From positions 1-64,000 of the forward strand of contig JAHJNN010000016.1 of assembly GCA_018820765.1 (NCBI GenBank): DNA of 64,000 nucleotides. The letters are read 5' to 3'. Within the stretch, counting starts at the first letter, position 1, and every line of letters starts with the position of its first letter. This DNA comes from Gammaproteobacteria bacterium (GTDB lineage Bacteria; Pseudomonadota; Gammaproteobacteria; Burkholderiales; Thiobacillaceae). Under the pieces are notes generated by a model. It saw only the letters and a program-made list of their open reading frames with translations. It did not search any database and was not told the DNA's origin. Shown here piece by piece: positions 1 to 8,762 of this stretch. Position numbers and translations under genes: made by a program.

Positions 1-150
1 GCTTGGCCGGCCCGTCCCTTCGGGTTGCCGCGAGAAAGCGTGTCTGCGGCGTTGCGCCGCTTGGCAAGGGACGGCCCTTGCCTGCGCGACGCGCCTTGCA
101 TCCATCGCTTTCTCGCAGCAACGCGGACGCGAAATTAGTGTCAACACGCC
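1..150. repeat. non-coding region downstream of degQ with nested inverted repeats
   Basis: No convincing gene is seen in these bases, which follow the degQ stop and run off the window edge. Several inverted repeats are nested here. An 11-base arm at 30-40 (GCGAGAAAGCG) is complemented perfectly at 106-116. The arm CCGTCCCTT at 12-20 is complemented at 66-74. A tight hairpin lies at 63-82 (8-bp stem, loop ACGG), and GCGGCG at 46-51 pairs with 55-60. It could be a REP-like palindromic unit or a structured transcript end. Its identity is not established. Confidence 0.4.
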
Positions 151-1533
151 CTAGTCACCCGAAATCTTCAGCGGAATGTAGAGCGAGCCCTCGCCACGCC
201 GCACCAGGATGGCCGCGCTCTTGCCCTTGGGAACCGTGGCCATCGCCTTGCGGAAGGCCTCGACGGTGGCGACCTTGCCGTTGTTCACGGCGAGGATCAC
301 GTCGCCGACGCGGATGCCGGCGCGCGCAGCGTCGCCGGCCACCTCCTCCACCAGCAGGCCGTGCTCGATCCCGAGTTCGCGCCGCTGGTCCGCCGTCAGT
401 TCGGACAGCGCCAGACCGTCCCGCGAATAGGTCTTGCCGCTTTTGCCGGCAATCGCATCCTCGCCCGGAAGTTCGCCCAGCACCACCAGCAGGTCCTGCG
501 CCTTGCCCTTGCGCCACACCTGCAGCGTGATATTCGCCCCCGGTTTGGCCATGCCGACCATGCGCGGCAGATCGCCCGAGTTTTCCACCGGCTTGCCGTT
601 GAACGAGAGGATCACATCCGATGCCCGCAGGCCGCCCCGGGCCGCCGGGCTGTCTTCCTGAACCTGCGACACCAGCGCCCCGCGCGGGCGATCCAGCCCG
701 AACGAATCGGCGAGGTCGGCCGTCACTTCCTGGATGACCACCCCCAGCCAGCCGCGCGATACCTTGCCGCCCGCCTTGAGCTGGCCGACGACTTCCATCG
801 CCACATCGATCGGAATCGCGAACGACACGCCCTGATAGCCGCCGCTGCGGCTGTAGATCTGCGAGTTGATGCCGACCACCTCGCCACGCATGTTGAACAG
901 CGGCCCGCCCGAATTGCCGGGATTGATCGCGACGTCGGTCTGGATATAGGGCACATAGCTTTCGGACGGCAGCGAGCGGCCCTTGGCCGAGACGATGCCC
1001 GCGGTGACCGAGTTCTCGAAGCCGAACGGCGAGCCGATCGCCGCCACCGCTTCGCCTACGCGCAGCCTGGTGGGGTCGCCGAGCGTGACCGCTGGCAGGC
1101 TGTTGGCGGTGATCTTGATCACGGCGACATCGGTGCGGCTGTCGGCGCCGATCACCTTGGCGCTGAACGTGCGCTTGTCGATCAGCTTGACCTCGACTTC
1201 GTCGGCGCCCCGCACCACATGGGCATTGGTCAGGATGTAGCCGTCGCTGCTGACGATGAAGCCGGAGCCGGCACCACGCGCGGGAATCTCCTGCATCGGC
1301 CCGCGGCCGCCGGGGGCGCCCGGAAAGAAGCGGCGAAAGAATTCCTGCATCTCCTCGTCGTCGGGCAGGGCGAAGGGCAAGCCCTCGCCGCGCTTCAGCA
1401 TTTTGGTGGTGCTGATGTTGACCACCGCCGGCCCGTGCTTCTCGACCAGGTCGGCCACATCCATCACATTCTGCGCCAGGGCGGGCGTTGACAAGGCAAA
1501 CACCAGCGCAGTGGCCGCCAGAGCCTTTCTCAT
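151..1533 (-). CDS. degQ: DegP/DegQ-type periplasmic serine endoprotease (Do family)
   Basis: Protein of 460 aa. A signal peptide covers about residues 1-21 (ending ALAQ). The trypsin-like domain has a visible catalytic triad: H105 in TNAHVV, D135 in DSRTDVAVI and S208 in NPGNSGG. Two PDZ domains follow, at roughly 255-345 and 365-455. It degrades or refolds damaged envelope proteins in the periplasm. The ATG at 1531-1533 overlaps the rseC stop by four bases (ATGA), so it is the last gene of the rpoE operon. The long frame upstream of this ATG is rseC read in another phase. MucD is an equivalent name when the gene sits in this operon. Confidence 0.93.
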   Translation of the reverse strand: MRKALAATALVFALSTPALAQNVMDVADLVEKHGPAVVNISTTKMLKRGEGLPFALPDDEEMQEFFRRFFPGAPGGRGPMQEIPARGAGSGFIVSSDGYILTNAHVVRGADEVEVKLIDKRTFSAKVIGADSRTDVAVIKITANSLPAVTLGDPTRLRVGEAVAAIGSPFGFENSVTAGIVSAKGRSLPSESYVPYIQTDVAINPGNSGGPLFNMRGEVVGINSQIYSRSGGYQGVSFAIPIDVAMEVVGQLKAGGKVSRGWLGVVIQEVTADLADSFGLDRPRGALVSQVQEDSPAARGGLRASDVILSFNGKPVENSGDLPRMVGMAKPGANITLQVWRKGKAQDLLVVLGELPGEDAIAGKSGKTYSRDGLALSELTADQRRELGIEHGLLVEEVAGDAARAGIRVGDVILAVNNGKVATVEAFRKAMATVPKGKSAAILVRRGEGSLYIPLKISGD

Positions 1534-1973
1534 CGTGCTTTTCCTTTCATCAGATGAAACGGGGTTGGTTGCTCGCGCCGGATCACGACCGGGCGCGCCG
1601 TCCGTCCGCCTCGCGCGGCCAGCCAGCCCGTCACGGCGCCCAGCAGCATGCCGATCAGGGCGGGCCCGTCGCCGGGCGCGACCGCCTGTGCCAGCAGCGC
1701 GCCCGCCAGCATCAGGCCCAAGGGCAGGCCATAGGCCCGCAATGCGATTTTCAGCACGCTGCCGTCGGCAATGCCCACCACGGCGCGGTCGCCCGGCGCC
1801 AGCGACAAGTCGCAATCGACCCGGAAAAGACGCGGTTTGCGCTGGAAAAGTTCGGCAATGCGGCGCGACGAGCATCCCTGGCCGCCGCAGGTGCCGCAGC
1901 CGGACGGCTCGACCGCCCGCACCCAGATTCCGTCCGGCGCGGTTTTGACGATCTCGACGGTTTGCTCCAGCAT
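1530..1973 (-). CDS. rseC: RseC/MucC-family positive regulator of sigma-E
   Basis: Protein of 147 aa. The N-terminal half carries a cysteine cluster (C26, C29, C34 in the stretch GCGTCGGQGC) that probably binds an iron-sulfur centre. The C-terminal half holds two transmembrane helices, about residues 75-120. RseC/MucC proteins modulate sigma-E/AlgU activity, and relatives act in SoxR reduction or thiamine synthesis. The start follows rseB by eight bases and the stop overlaps the degQ start (ATGA). Family and context agree; the biochemical role of the cysteines is only inferred. Confidence 0.88.
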   Translation of the reverse strand: MLEQTVEIVKTAPDGIWVRAVEPSGCGTCGGQGCSSRRIAELFQRKPRLFRVDCDLSLAPGDRAVVGIADGSVLKIALRAYGLPLGLMLAGALLAQAVAPGDGPALIGMLLGAVTGWLAARGGRTARPVVIRREQPTPFHLMKGKAR

Positions 1974-1981
1974 GGGGAAGC

Positions 1982-2938
1982 CTACTTTCTTTGCACCGAG
2001 TTGCCGGTTTCGATCAACGCCAGATTCGGCACCTCGCCCATGGTCGTCACGGTGTAGCCGTCGACCTCGCGGCCATAGGCGCCGATCGCGCCTTCGGCCG
2101 ACAGGCCGCGCAGACGTTGCACCTTGGGATCGGCGGGCTCGACGAACAGGGACAGCACGGAGAGGCCGTCCGAGAAAACCAGGTGGGTCACCGGCATCGT
2201 CTTGCCCGGCAAGGGACGCACGGCTTTTTGTACCTGCGCAAAACCCGGCGGCGGCGTCACGCTCCAGTCGACGTCGGCCGGGATGTCGAGGCTGGCGTTC
2301 TGGATGCGCTTGCCTTTCAGATCGTTGCGGAACAGCTGGATATCGGGTGCCTTGCCGATCTGGATCTCGGAGAACACGAACATCGACACCACGCTGCCGT
2401 GGCCATTGACGATATGCGACTTCAGCGGCAGCCCGGTCTGCTTGTCCAGCCACAGGGTGAACCCGTAGCGGTAGCCGTCGCGCGGCTCCAGCGTCACCAC
2501 CTGACAGGGCCGACCCGCGACGCGTTCGGTCGCGCCGAGTTTCGCGTCGTAGTAATCGAGCAGGCTGGCCGGCTCGACCGGCAGCAGGGCCGGAAAGAAA
2601 CGGCGCGCGGTGTTGCGTTCCAGGCGCACGCTCTTGCCGTCCTGCAGGTGGCAGTACACGTCGTTGTTGATGCGCAGAAACTGACGCGGCGCGCCGTCCA
2701 GCACTTCGACCTTCTCCTGCTCGCCGGCCGCGTCGATGCGGTGCAGCACCCGCAGCACTTCGACGTGCTCGCTCTGGTGATACACGTAAATGCCGCTGTA
2801 ATTCAGCTGCTTGGCCGCGGCGGCGGCGCGGTTGAGCCAATCGTGCACGGCATCGGCGCGCGCCGCGCCGGACAAGACCAGCAATCCGGCAACCCCCGCG
2901 AGCAGCCAGCCCTGCCGCCAGACCGTCGCCGCCTGCAT
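1982..2938 (-). CDS. rseB: sigma-E factor regulatory protein RseB (MucB)
   Basis: Protein of 318 aa with a signal peptide of about 28 residues (hydrophobic LLAGVAGLLVLSGAARA). The rest matches the two-domain periplasmic MucB/RseB family, whose N-terminal fold resembles LolA/LolB. RseB binds the periplasmic part of RseA and shields it from DegS cleavage; off-pathway lipopolysaccharide relieves this. The start ATG at 2936-2938 shares one base with the rseA stop (TGATG), so the two are translationally coupled. A longer reading upstream is out of phase with rseA and was rejected. Confidence 0.92.
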   Translation of the reverse strand: MQAATVWRQGWLLAGVAGLLVLSGAARADAVHDWLNRAAAAAKQLNYSGIYVYHQSEHVEVLRVLHRIDAAGEQEKVEVLDGAPRQFLRINNDVYCHLQDGKSVRLERNTARRFFPALLPVEPASLLDYYDAKLGATERVAGRPCQVVTLEPRDGYRYGFTLWLDKQTGLPLKSHIVNGHGSVVSMFVFSEIQIGKAPDIQLFRNDLKGKRIQNASLDIPADVDWSVTPPPGFAQVQKAVRPLPGKTMPVTHLVFSDGLSVLSLFVEPADPKVQRLRGLSAEGAIGAYGREVDGYTVTTMGEVPNLALIETGNSVQRK

Positions 2939-3480
2939 CAACGCGGCTCCACCACAACCGCCACCGTGCGCTGGTAGGGCGAGGCGATCGCCATCGGCGC
3001 GAACTCCTGATGCGCCACACGATACGGCGCGAGGCGGCCATCGTCGGCGGTGTATTCGACCTCCATTGCAGCCTGCTGGAAGCCGGGCACCCCCGCCATC
3101 GGGGCGCTGGACGGCACGTCCGCCATCCAACTGGTGAGGGACACCCCGCCCCACACCGCGAGCGAGGCAAACGACGCCACCAGCACCCGTTGCGGCCATA
3201 CGCTGCGGCGCGGCGCCAGCACGGTCGGCTCGGCTGCCAGCTGCGCCGAGAAGCGCGCCATGAAATCGTCAGTCGCCGGCGCCACGCCGCGCATGAGGTC
3301 GCCGATGAGATGGTATTCGGACCAGTTTCGTCGCAGGGCATCGTCGCGCTTCAGGGCCGCAACGCAGGCCTCGGTTTCGGCGCGGGCCGCTTCGCCGTCC
3401 AGCGCAGCGGACAGCTGCTGCCTGTCATGGTCGGCGTCTTGAGAGTGGGGGAGCGTATCGGGTTTGCGAAGTGCTGACAT
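2938..3480 (-). CDS. rseA: anti-sigma-E factor RseA (MucA)
   Basis: Protein of 180 aa. Residues 1-85 form the cytoplasmic sigma-binding domain (LSAALDGEA... [13 protein letters not shown]). A single membrane helix spans about 97-117, and a short periplasmic tail should bind RseB. It holds sigma-E inactive at the inner membrane until regulated proteolysis. It starts two bases after the rpoE stop and overlaps rseB by one base. Sequence similarity within this family is low, but the WSxYHLIGD motif and the operon position make the call firm. Confidence 0.92.
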   Translation of the reverse strand: MSALRKPDTLPHSQDADHDRQQLSAALDGEAARAETEACVAALKRDDALRRNWSEYHLIGDLMRGVAPATDDFMARFSAQLAAEPTVLAPRRSVWPQRVLVASFASLAVWGGVSLTSWMADVPSSAPMAGVPGFQQAAMEVEYTADDGRLAPYRVAHQEFAPMAIASPYQRTVAVVVEPR

Positions 3481-3482
3481 GG

Positions 3483-4079
3483 TTACCACCTTTTGTCCTG
3501 ACTGGTGCCCAGCATCGGGCGTATTTTTTCCGCAATGGCCTCGCGCGCCCGGAAAATCCGCGAGCGCACGGTACCGATCGGGCACTCCATCATCTGCGCG
3601 ATTTCCTCGTAGCTCATGCCTTCGATTTCGCGCAGCGTGATGGCCGTCCGCAATTCCTCGGGCAGGGCATCGACTGCCTCATTGACGGCTTTGGCGATCT
3701 GCTTGGTCTGGAGTTCCGCATCCGGCGTCGCGATGTCACGCAACATGTCGCCATCCTCATAATTCTCCGCGTCTTCCGCCTGCACGTCGCTCGACACCGG
3801 CTGGCGCTTGTGCGCCACCAGATAATTCTTGGCGGTGTTGACGGCAATGCGATACAGCCAAGTGTAAAAGGCGCTCTCGCCGCGGAAGCCGGGCAACGCA
3901 CGGTAGGCCTTGATAAACGCCTCCTGCGTGATGTCCTCGACTTCCGCCGAATCGCGCACCATGCGCGACAGCAGCCGCCCGAGCTTGCGGTGATACTTGA
4001 TCACCAATAGCTCGAAAGCGCGCTTGTCGCCCTGCTGGGCGCGTTCGACCAAAACCTGATCCAGTTCGCGGTCCGACAT
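3483..4079 (-). CDS. rpoE: RNA polymerase sigma factor RpoE (AlgU)
   Basis: Protein of 198 aa, the usual length for a group 4 (ECF) sigma factor. Region 2 is recognisable around [20 protein letters not shown] and [15 protein letters not shown]. Region 4 contains the helix-turn-helix [20 protein letters not shown]. It directs transcription of envelope-stress genes and is controlled by the downstream rseA/rseB/rseC. It is first in a five-gene operon and divergent from nadB, as in enterobacteria. The start [11 protein letters not shown] matches the family N-terminus; the frame upstream of it is not coding. Confidence 0.95.
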   Translation of the reverse strand: MSDRELDQVLVERAQQGDKRAFELLVIKYHRKLGRLLSRMVRDSAEVEDITQEAFIKAYRALPGFRGESAFYTWLYRIAVNTAKNYLVAHKRQPVSSDVQAEDAENYEDGDMLRDIATPDAELQTKQIAKAVNEAVDALPEELRTAITLREIEGMSYEEIAQMMECPIGTVRSRIFRAREAIAEKIRPMLGTSQDKRW

Positions 4080-4136
4080 ATCTCCCTGCTGCTTTATGTT
4101 TATGCTGAAAGTATACGTGACCGCATCTTTCAGCGT

Positions 4137-4164
4137 ATGGGAGCCGCCAGGGGCAAAAAAGTTC
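4137..4164 (-). promoter_or_regulatory. candidate sigma-E-type promoter for rpoE
   Basis: Reading the minus strand, GAACTT (4164-4159) is followed after 16 bases by TCCCAT (4142-4137). The -35 half matches the sigma-E/AlgU consensus GAACTT well; the -10 half matches TCTRA only partly. The site lies about 58-85 bases upstream of the rpoE start, which would allow autoregulation as known in other species. This is a pattern match only. Confidence 0.35.
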
Positions 4165-4218
4165 ATCCCAGCAGGGTTATTCGGGCATGGCCCAAGCCTG
4201 CTATCATCCCGCGACACC

Positions 4219-5844
4219 ATGCATAGATACGACGTCCTGATCCTCGGCAGCGGCCTCGCCGCGCTGACCACCGCACTCAAACTGGCCGACCAGCGCCGCA
4301 TTGCCATTGTCACCAAGCGCCTGATGACCGACGGCGCCAGCGACTGGGCGCAGGGCGGCATCGCCGCCGCGCTGGACAGCGGCGATTCGATCGAGGCCCA
4401 CGTCCGCGACACCCTGATCGCCGGCGGCGGGCTGTGCGACGAGGCCGTCACCCGCATGGTCGCCAGCCAGGCGCGCGACATGATCACCTGGCTGACCCAG
4501 AGCGGCGTCACCTTCACCCCCGACCCGCAGGCGCCGGGCGCGCTGCATCTGGCGCGCGAAGGCGGGCATTCCCGGCGCCGCGTGGTGCACGCGGCCGACG
4601 CCACCGGGCATGCGGTACAGACCAGCCTGCTCGACCGGGTGCGCGCGCATCCCAACATCGACACCTTCGAGCAGCACGTCGCCATCGACCTCATCACGGG
4701 CAAGCGCGCGGGCGGCCAGGAGCGGCAGATTCACGGCGCCTACGCGCTGAACAAGGGCACCGGCGAAGTCGAAACCTTCGCCGCCTGCCATACCGTGCTG
4801 GCGACCGGCGGCGCCGGCAAGGTCTACCTCTACACGACCAACCCCGACACTGCGACCGGCGACGGCATCGCCATGGCGTGGCGCGCCGGCTGCCGCGTCG
4901 CCAACCTGGAATTCGTGCAGTTCCACCCGACCTGCCTGTACCACCCGCACGCCAAATCCTTCCTCATCAGCGAGGCGGTGCGCGGCGAAGGCGGCCATCT
5001 GCTGCTGCCCGACGGCAACCGCTTCATGCATCTGCACGACGAGCGCGCCGAACTGGCGCCGCGCGACGTGGTGGCGCGCGCGATCGACTTCGAGATGAAA
5101 AAGCGCGGCATCGACTGCGTCTACCTCGACATCAGCCACAAGCCGGCCGATTTCATTCGCGAGCACTTCCCCACCATTCATCGCCGCTGCCTGGAACTGG
5201 GCATCGACATCACGAAGCAGCCGATCCCGGTGGTGCCGGCCGCGCACTACACCTGCGGCGGGGTGGTCACCGACATGAACGCGCGCACCGACCTGTGCAA
5301 CCTGCATGCGGTGGGCGAAGTTACCTTCACCGGCCTGCACGGCGCCAACCGGCTGGCGTCGAACTCGCTGCTGGAATGCCTGGTGTTCGGCCACGCCGCC
5401 GCGCGCGACATTCTGGCCACGCCATCCGCCCCCGCGCTCGAACTGCCGGCCTGGGACGCCTCGCGCGTCACCGACCCCGACGAGGAGGTGGTGATCTCGC
5501 ACAACTGGGACGAACTGCGCCGCTTCATGTGGGACTACGTCGGCATCGTGCGCACCAACAAGCGGCTGACGCGCGCGACGCACCGCATCCGCCTGCTGCG
5601 GGCCGAAATCGACGAGTTCTACCGCAATTTCCGCGTCAGCAACGACCTGATCGAGCTGCGCAACCTGGTGCAAAGCGCCGACCTCATCATTCGCTCGGCC
5701 CAGTTGCGCCAGGAAAGCCGCGGCCTGCACTACAGCCGCGACTACCCCGAGACGCTGCCGATCGCCGGCAACACCGTGCTCAACCCGCGTCCGGGGACGC
5801 TGTGTCCGAGCGTGTGCGGCGTGCCCAGCGAAGCGCTACCCTGA
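4219..5844 (+). CDS. nadB: L-aspartate oxidase
   Basis: Protein of 541 aa, normal for NadB. The FAD-binding dinucleotide motif is at residues 10-24 ([15 protein letters not shown]), followed by ATGGAGKVY, the HPTCLYHP active-site segment and HYTCGGV. It oxidises L-aspartate to iminoaspartate with FAD in the first step of NAD synthesis. The ATG at 4219 was chosen because [12 protein letters not shown] is the conserved N-terminus; upstream in-frame codons run through the intergenic region. A TATCAT box at 4202-4207 is a possible -10, but no good -35 is seen. The 3' end overlaps the convergent ygfX-like gene by 65 bases. Confidence 0.95.
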   Translation: MHRYDVLILGSGLAALTTALKLADQRRIAIVTKRLMTDGASDWAQGGIAAALDSGDSIEAHVRDTLIAGGGLCDEAVTRMVASQARDMITWLTQSGVTFTPDPQAPGALHLAREGGHSRRRVVHAADATGHAVQTSLLDRVRAHPNIDTFEQHVAIDLITGKRAGGQERQIHGAYALNKGTGEVETFAACHTVLATGGAGKVYLYTTNPDTATGDGIAMAWRAGCRVANLEFVQFHPTCLYHPHAKSFLISEAVRGEGGHLLLPDGNRFMHLHDERAELAPRDVVARAIDFEMKKRGIDCVYLDISHKPADFIREHFPTIHRRCLELGIDITKQPIPVVPAAHYTCGGVVTDMNARTDLCNLHAVGEVTFTGLHGANRLASNSLLECLVFGHAAARDILATPSAPALELPAWDASRVTDPDEEVVISHNWDELRRFMWDYVGIVRTNKRLTRATHRIRLLRAEIDEFYRNFRVSNDLIELRNLVQSADLIIRSAQLRQESRGLHYSRDYPETLPIAGNTVLNPRPGTLCPSVCGVPSEALP

Positions 5845-6208
5845 GGCGGCGCAAGTCGTCGGCGTCCGCGCTGTCGGGCAGCAGCGTCAGGCTCCGCACC
5901 TGCCCCGTCATCCGGTAACGCAGCACGATCAGTCCGGTCGACACGAAGCTGTCGCCCAGCACCTCGGCATCGCGCCATTCCATCGCCTCATCCAGGCATT
6001 GCAGCCGGCCGTCTGCAGCAATGCGCAGCCGTGTCCTCGGGCGCGCCCGCTGCCCGCCCCATGCCACCAGCCCGATCACGAGCGCCCCCAAGCCCAGCTG
6101 CACCGCCAGCGGCAGGGCAGCCAGTCCGATGGCAAACAGTGCCAGCGCCGCCATGGCCGCCAGCAACAGCCCCAAACGGCGTGAGGATTTGAACTCAATC
6201 TCGCTCAT
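5780..6208 (-). CDS. YgfX/CptA-like small membrane protein
   Basis: Protein of 142 aa. Two adjacent hydrophobic helices occupy about residues 11-50 ([19 protein letters not shown] and a second segment). They are followed by a soluble beta-rich tail with [11 protein letters not shown] and [14 protein letters not shown], the pattern of YgfX proteins. In Escherichia coli ygfX (cptA) lies beside sdhE and ygfZ; here it is divergent from ygfZ, which supports the call. No sdhE is seen nearby. The start [11 protein letters not shown] is preferred to an ATG 12 bases upstream. The last 65 bases overlap the nadB end on the other strand. Confidence 0.68.
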   Translation of the reverse strand: MSEIEFKSSRRLGLLLAAMAALALFAIGLAALPLAVQLGLGALVIGLVAWGGQRARPRTRLRIAADGRLQCLDEAMEWRDAEVLGDSFVSTGLIVLRYRMTGQVRSLTLLPDSADADDLRRLRVALRWARRTRSDTASPDAG

Positions 6209-6260
6209 CAGCGTGTACACTTTTGGACTTCATCGCATCCCCTTTGAACGGACCCGTATC

Positions 6261-7289
6261 GTGATCGATTCCTGGAAAACCTTTCTGCAAACGCAAGGCG
6301 CACTCATCGAGGGCAGCGCCGTGCTGAATTATGGCGACCCTGCCGCCGAGCGCACCGCCGCGGCAAGCGGCACCATTGTGGCGGATCTGTCGCAACTCGG
6401 CGTCATCGCCTTCCGTGGCGAGGAGACCGCCACTTTTCTGCAAGGTCAGTTGACCAACGACGTGCGCGGCCTGCACGCCGACGCCGCGCAGTGGAACGGT
6501 TATTGCAGCCCCAAGGGGCGTCTGCTCGGCAACTTCCTGGTGTGGCGCCAGGACGAGGATTATTGCCTGCAGTTGTCGGGCGACATCCTGGCCGGCGTGC
6601 TAAAGCGCCTGTCGATGTTCATCCTGCGCGCCAAGGTGCAGAGCCGCGATGCCAGCGACGAAAGTGTGCGGCTGGTGGTGGCCGGTCCGCAGGCGCAGGC
6701 GGCCGTGGCCGCGGCGATGGGGGCTGTGCCGGACGCCGCGATGCGCGCCGCATCCACCGGGGCCGGCCTGGTGGTCCGCGTGGGCGACGACAAGTTCGTG
6801 CTGTCGGTCGCCCCGGAACGCGCCGCTGCGGTGTGGCAGGCGCTGCGCCCGACGGCCACACCGGTCGGTGCCCCGGTGTGGGACTGGCTGCGCCTCAACG
6901 CCGGCATTCCGATGATCGTCGCCGCGACGCAGGAGCAGTTCGTGCCGCAGATGGTCAACCTCGAAATCATCGGCGGGGTCAGCTTCCAGAAAGGCTGCTA
7001 TCCAGGCCAGGAAATCGTCGCGCGCAGCCAGTACCTGGGCAAGCTCAAGCGCCGCATGTTCCTGGCGCATGTCGATGCCGAAGCCGCCCCGGGCGACAGC
7101 CTGTACAGCGCCGACATCGAGGGCCAGGCGACCGGCACCGTGGTCAACGCCGCCCCGGCGCCGAGCGGCGGCTTCGATGTGCTGGCGGTCGCCCAGGTCG
7201 AAAGCGCGAACACGCAGACCCTGCACCTGAAAGCCGCCGACGGCGCCACGCTGAGCCTGAAGCCGCTGCCCTACGCGCTGCCCGACTAG
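6261..7289 (+). CDS. ygfZ: YgfZ/GcvT-domain folate-binding protein
   Basis: Protein of 342 aa from a GTG start (MIDSWKTFLQTQGA). The family signature K-G-C-Y-x-G-Q-E is present as FQKGCYPGQEIVARSQY, at about residues 241-257. YgfZ uses tetrahydrofolate in repair or assembly of iron-sulfur enzymes such as MiaB. GTG at 6261 was chosen because homology begins there; the frame continues upstream only through the ygfX antisense. The next gene starts immediately at the base after the stop. Confidence 0.88.
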   Translation: MIDSWKTFLQTQGALIEGSAVLNYGDPAAERTAAASGTIVADLSQLGVIAFRGEETATFLQGQLTNDVRGLHADAAQWNGYCSPKGRLLGNFLVWRQDEDYCLQLSGDILAGVLKRLSMFILRAKVQSRDASDESVRLVVAGPQAQAAVAAAMGAVPDAAMRAASTGAGLVVRVGDDKFVLSVAPERAAAVWQALRPTATPVGAPVWDWLRLNAGIPMIVAATQEQFVPQMVNLEIIGGVSFQKGCYPGQEIVARSQYLGKLKRRMFLAHVDAEAAPGDSLYSADIEGQATGTVVNAAPAPSGGFDVLAVAQVESANTQTLHLKAADGATLSLKPLPYALPD

Positions 7290-7577
7290 GTGACGTCCGC
7301 CTACGTCTATTACCGCATCGATCCCGCGCAGGCCCGGCTGGCCGCGGCGCGTATCGATGCGCTGCTGGACGCGATGGCGGCGCACTGCGCCACGCCGCCG
7401 CGGCGGCTGAGCCGCTGCGACGATGCGGAAAAGTGGATGGAAGTGTACGAAGGCGTCGCCGACCTGGCAACGTTTGCTGCGGCATTGCATGCGGCCGTTC
7501 GGACTTTTGATTGCGCGGCATTCACCCGCGGCGAGCGCCATTTTGAATGTTTCAGGGCGCCGATGGCGGCACCATGA
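7290..7577 (+). CDS. DUF4936 family protein
   Basis: Small soluble protein of 95 aa starting at a GTG that directly follows the ygfZ stop, so it is probably co-transcribed and coupled. The sequence (YVYYRIDPAQARLAAARIDALL, RRLSRCDDAEKWMEVYEGV, FECFRAP) fits the DUF4936 family, often found in betaproteobacteria beside ygfZ. No catalytic motif or function can be named. Confidence 0.75.
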   Translation: MTSAYVYYRIDPAQARLAAARIDALLDAMAAHCATPPRRLSRCDDAEKWMEVYEGVADLATFAAALHAAVRTFDCAAFTRGERHFECFRAPMAAP

Positions 7578-7580
7578 AAA

Positions 7581-7603
7581 AGCCGGGCAAGCCCGGCTTT
7601 TTT
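7581..7603. terminator. bidirectional rho-independent terminator
   Basis: AGCCGGGC at 7581-7588 pairs perfectly with GCCCGGCT at 7591-7598 around an AA loop. A run of T follows on the plus strand and a run of A precedes it, giving a T run on the minus strand. It sits between the convergent ygfZ/DUF4936 unit and the CsgG-like gene and can serve both. Confidence 0.85.
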
Positions 7604-7622
7604 CGCTCGCAGGCCGGACAGC

Positions 7623-8648
7623 CTATTTTTTCATCATGATCTTTTCCACCCAGCCTTCACCATCCTGCCCCTGGACGTGCATGAAGCCGCCCTCGTCCTT
7701 GCCGGTGTAGATCACCTCCTCGCCGCGCGCGATCTTGGCGACCACTTTCGAGGTCTTTTTCGGCTGGGCGTAGATCTTCAGCCCGGCAATCTTGCCCGTC
7801 ACCGCGTCGCCTTCCTCGAATACCGCGCCGGCCTTGGTCGGCTGCCCCGACTTGCCCTTGAGGTCGATATCCTGGCGCGCCATTTCCGGGTTGTTGCGGA
7901 CGGAGCGCACGATATTGTTCCAGTTGTCCAGATAGCTGGCCGCGATCACCTTGCCTTCCGGCGTGTTGGTGTAGCCGCCCAGCGCGCCCGCCCCGCCGCC
8001 GCCCACCAGCAGGCCGCCGACGCTCCAGTCGGTCTTCTCGGCGTTGCCGGTGGCCGAGGCCAGCTGCAGGGAGGTGCGCGAATCCGACAGGATCATCGTG
8101 GTCTGGGCCGACTTGAACTTGAGCCCGGCGGCAACCAGGCCCGCCACCGCGCCGAACATGCCGAATCCGCCCAGTCCGCCGATGCCGCCCGAATCCTTGC
8201 TCGAGAACACGGCGTCCGGCGTCAACACGTAGTCGGCCGTCACCATCTGGCCCTTGCCCATGTTTGAGCCACGGCGCAATTCGCCCGATTCGGCCAGTTG
8301 GCGCTCCTGCATCAGGTTTTGCATGGCGCGGCCGCGTTCGACCAGCACGAAACAGTTGGATTGCTGCACCATCATGCGTATCAGCCCGGTCGGCGACTGC
8401 AGGCCGTACTGCAACAGATGCGAAACCACCGCATCCTGCGGCTCCACCACCGCCAGGGTGCCGTAGGACTTGTCGCATTTTTCCAGCTCCTTGGCTTCGC
8501 CCTGAGCGCCGTCCGGTCCGGCCGAGCCGGAGGGTTGGCCCGCTTCCGGGTCGCCGCCCAGCGTGAAGCCGAACGGATTGGCGTGAACGGGGGTGATCGC
8601 CTGGGTGAGAAACAGGCCCATGACGAGTGCGCGTGCGATGGCTTTCAT
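7623..8648 (-). CDS. CsgG-like secreted protein with C-terminal SH3-like domain
   Basis: Protein of 341 aa with a signal peptide of about 23 residues (MKAIARALVMGLFLTQAITP, cleavage near VHA-NP). The middle resembles the CsgG/curli-assembly family (VLVERGRAMQNLMQERQLAESGELRRGSNMG in pieces, TADYVLTPDAVF). A glycine-rich hydrophobic stretch lies at about 170-190. The last 65 residues look like a bacterial SH3 domain (TKAGAVFEEGDAVTGKIAG... EGWVEKIMM). No lipobox is seen, unlike true CsgG. It is probably an envelope-associated protein; its function is unknown. The ribosome site AGGGA lies seven bases upstream. Confidence 0.65.
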   Translation of the reverse strand: MKAIARALVMGLFLTQAITPVHANPFGFTLGGDPEAGQPSGSAGPDGAQGEAKELEKCDKSYGTLAVVEPQDAVVSHLLQYGLQSPTGLIRMMVQQSNCFVLVERGRAMQNLMQERQLAESGELRRGSNMGKGQMVTADYVLTPDAVFSSKDSGGIGGLGGFGMFGAVAGLVAAGLKFKSAQTTMILSDSRTSLQLASATGNAEKTDWSVGGLLVGGGGAGALGGYTNTPEGKVIAASYLDNWNNIVRSVRNNPEMARQDIDLKGKSGQPTKAGAVFEEGDAVTGKIAGLKIYAQPKKTSKVVAKIARGEEVIYTGKDEGGFMHVQGQDGEGWVEKIMMKK

Positions 8649-8676
8649 GTTGGTTCCCTGGTTGATTTTTTGAAGA

Positions 8677-8682
8677 ATTATA
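8677..8682 (-). promoter_or_regulatory. candidate -10 box for the CsgG-like gene
   Basis: A perfect TATAAT reads on the minus strand at 8682-8677, about 28 bases upstream of the start codon. No good -35 hexamer stands 16-18 bases further up. The match to the -10 consensus is the only support. Confidence 0.35.
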
Positions 8683-8762
8683 GACATTTGCCATGCATCA
8701 GCAGTAGCAGGAAACGCTTGGGCGTCCTATAAACAACTCACGTTCAACGCCGGGAGACCGCC

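Noticed and set aside
4204-5730. A 508-codon frame opposite nadB
   Set aside because: It is antisense to a complete, motif-bearing nadB and has the repetitive composition of a shadow frame.
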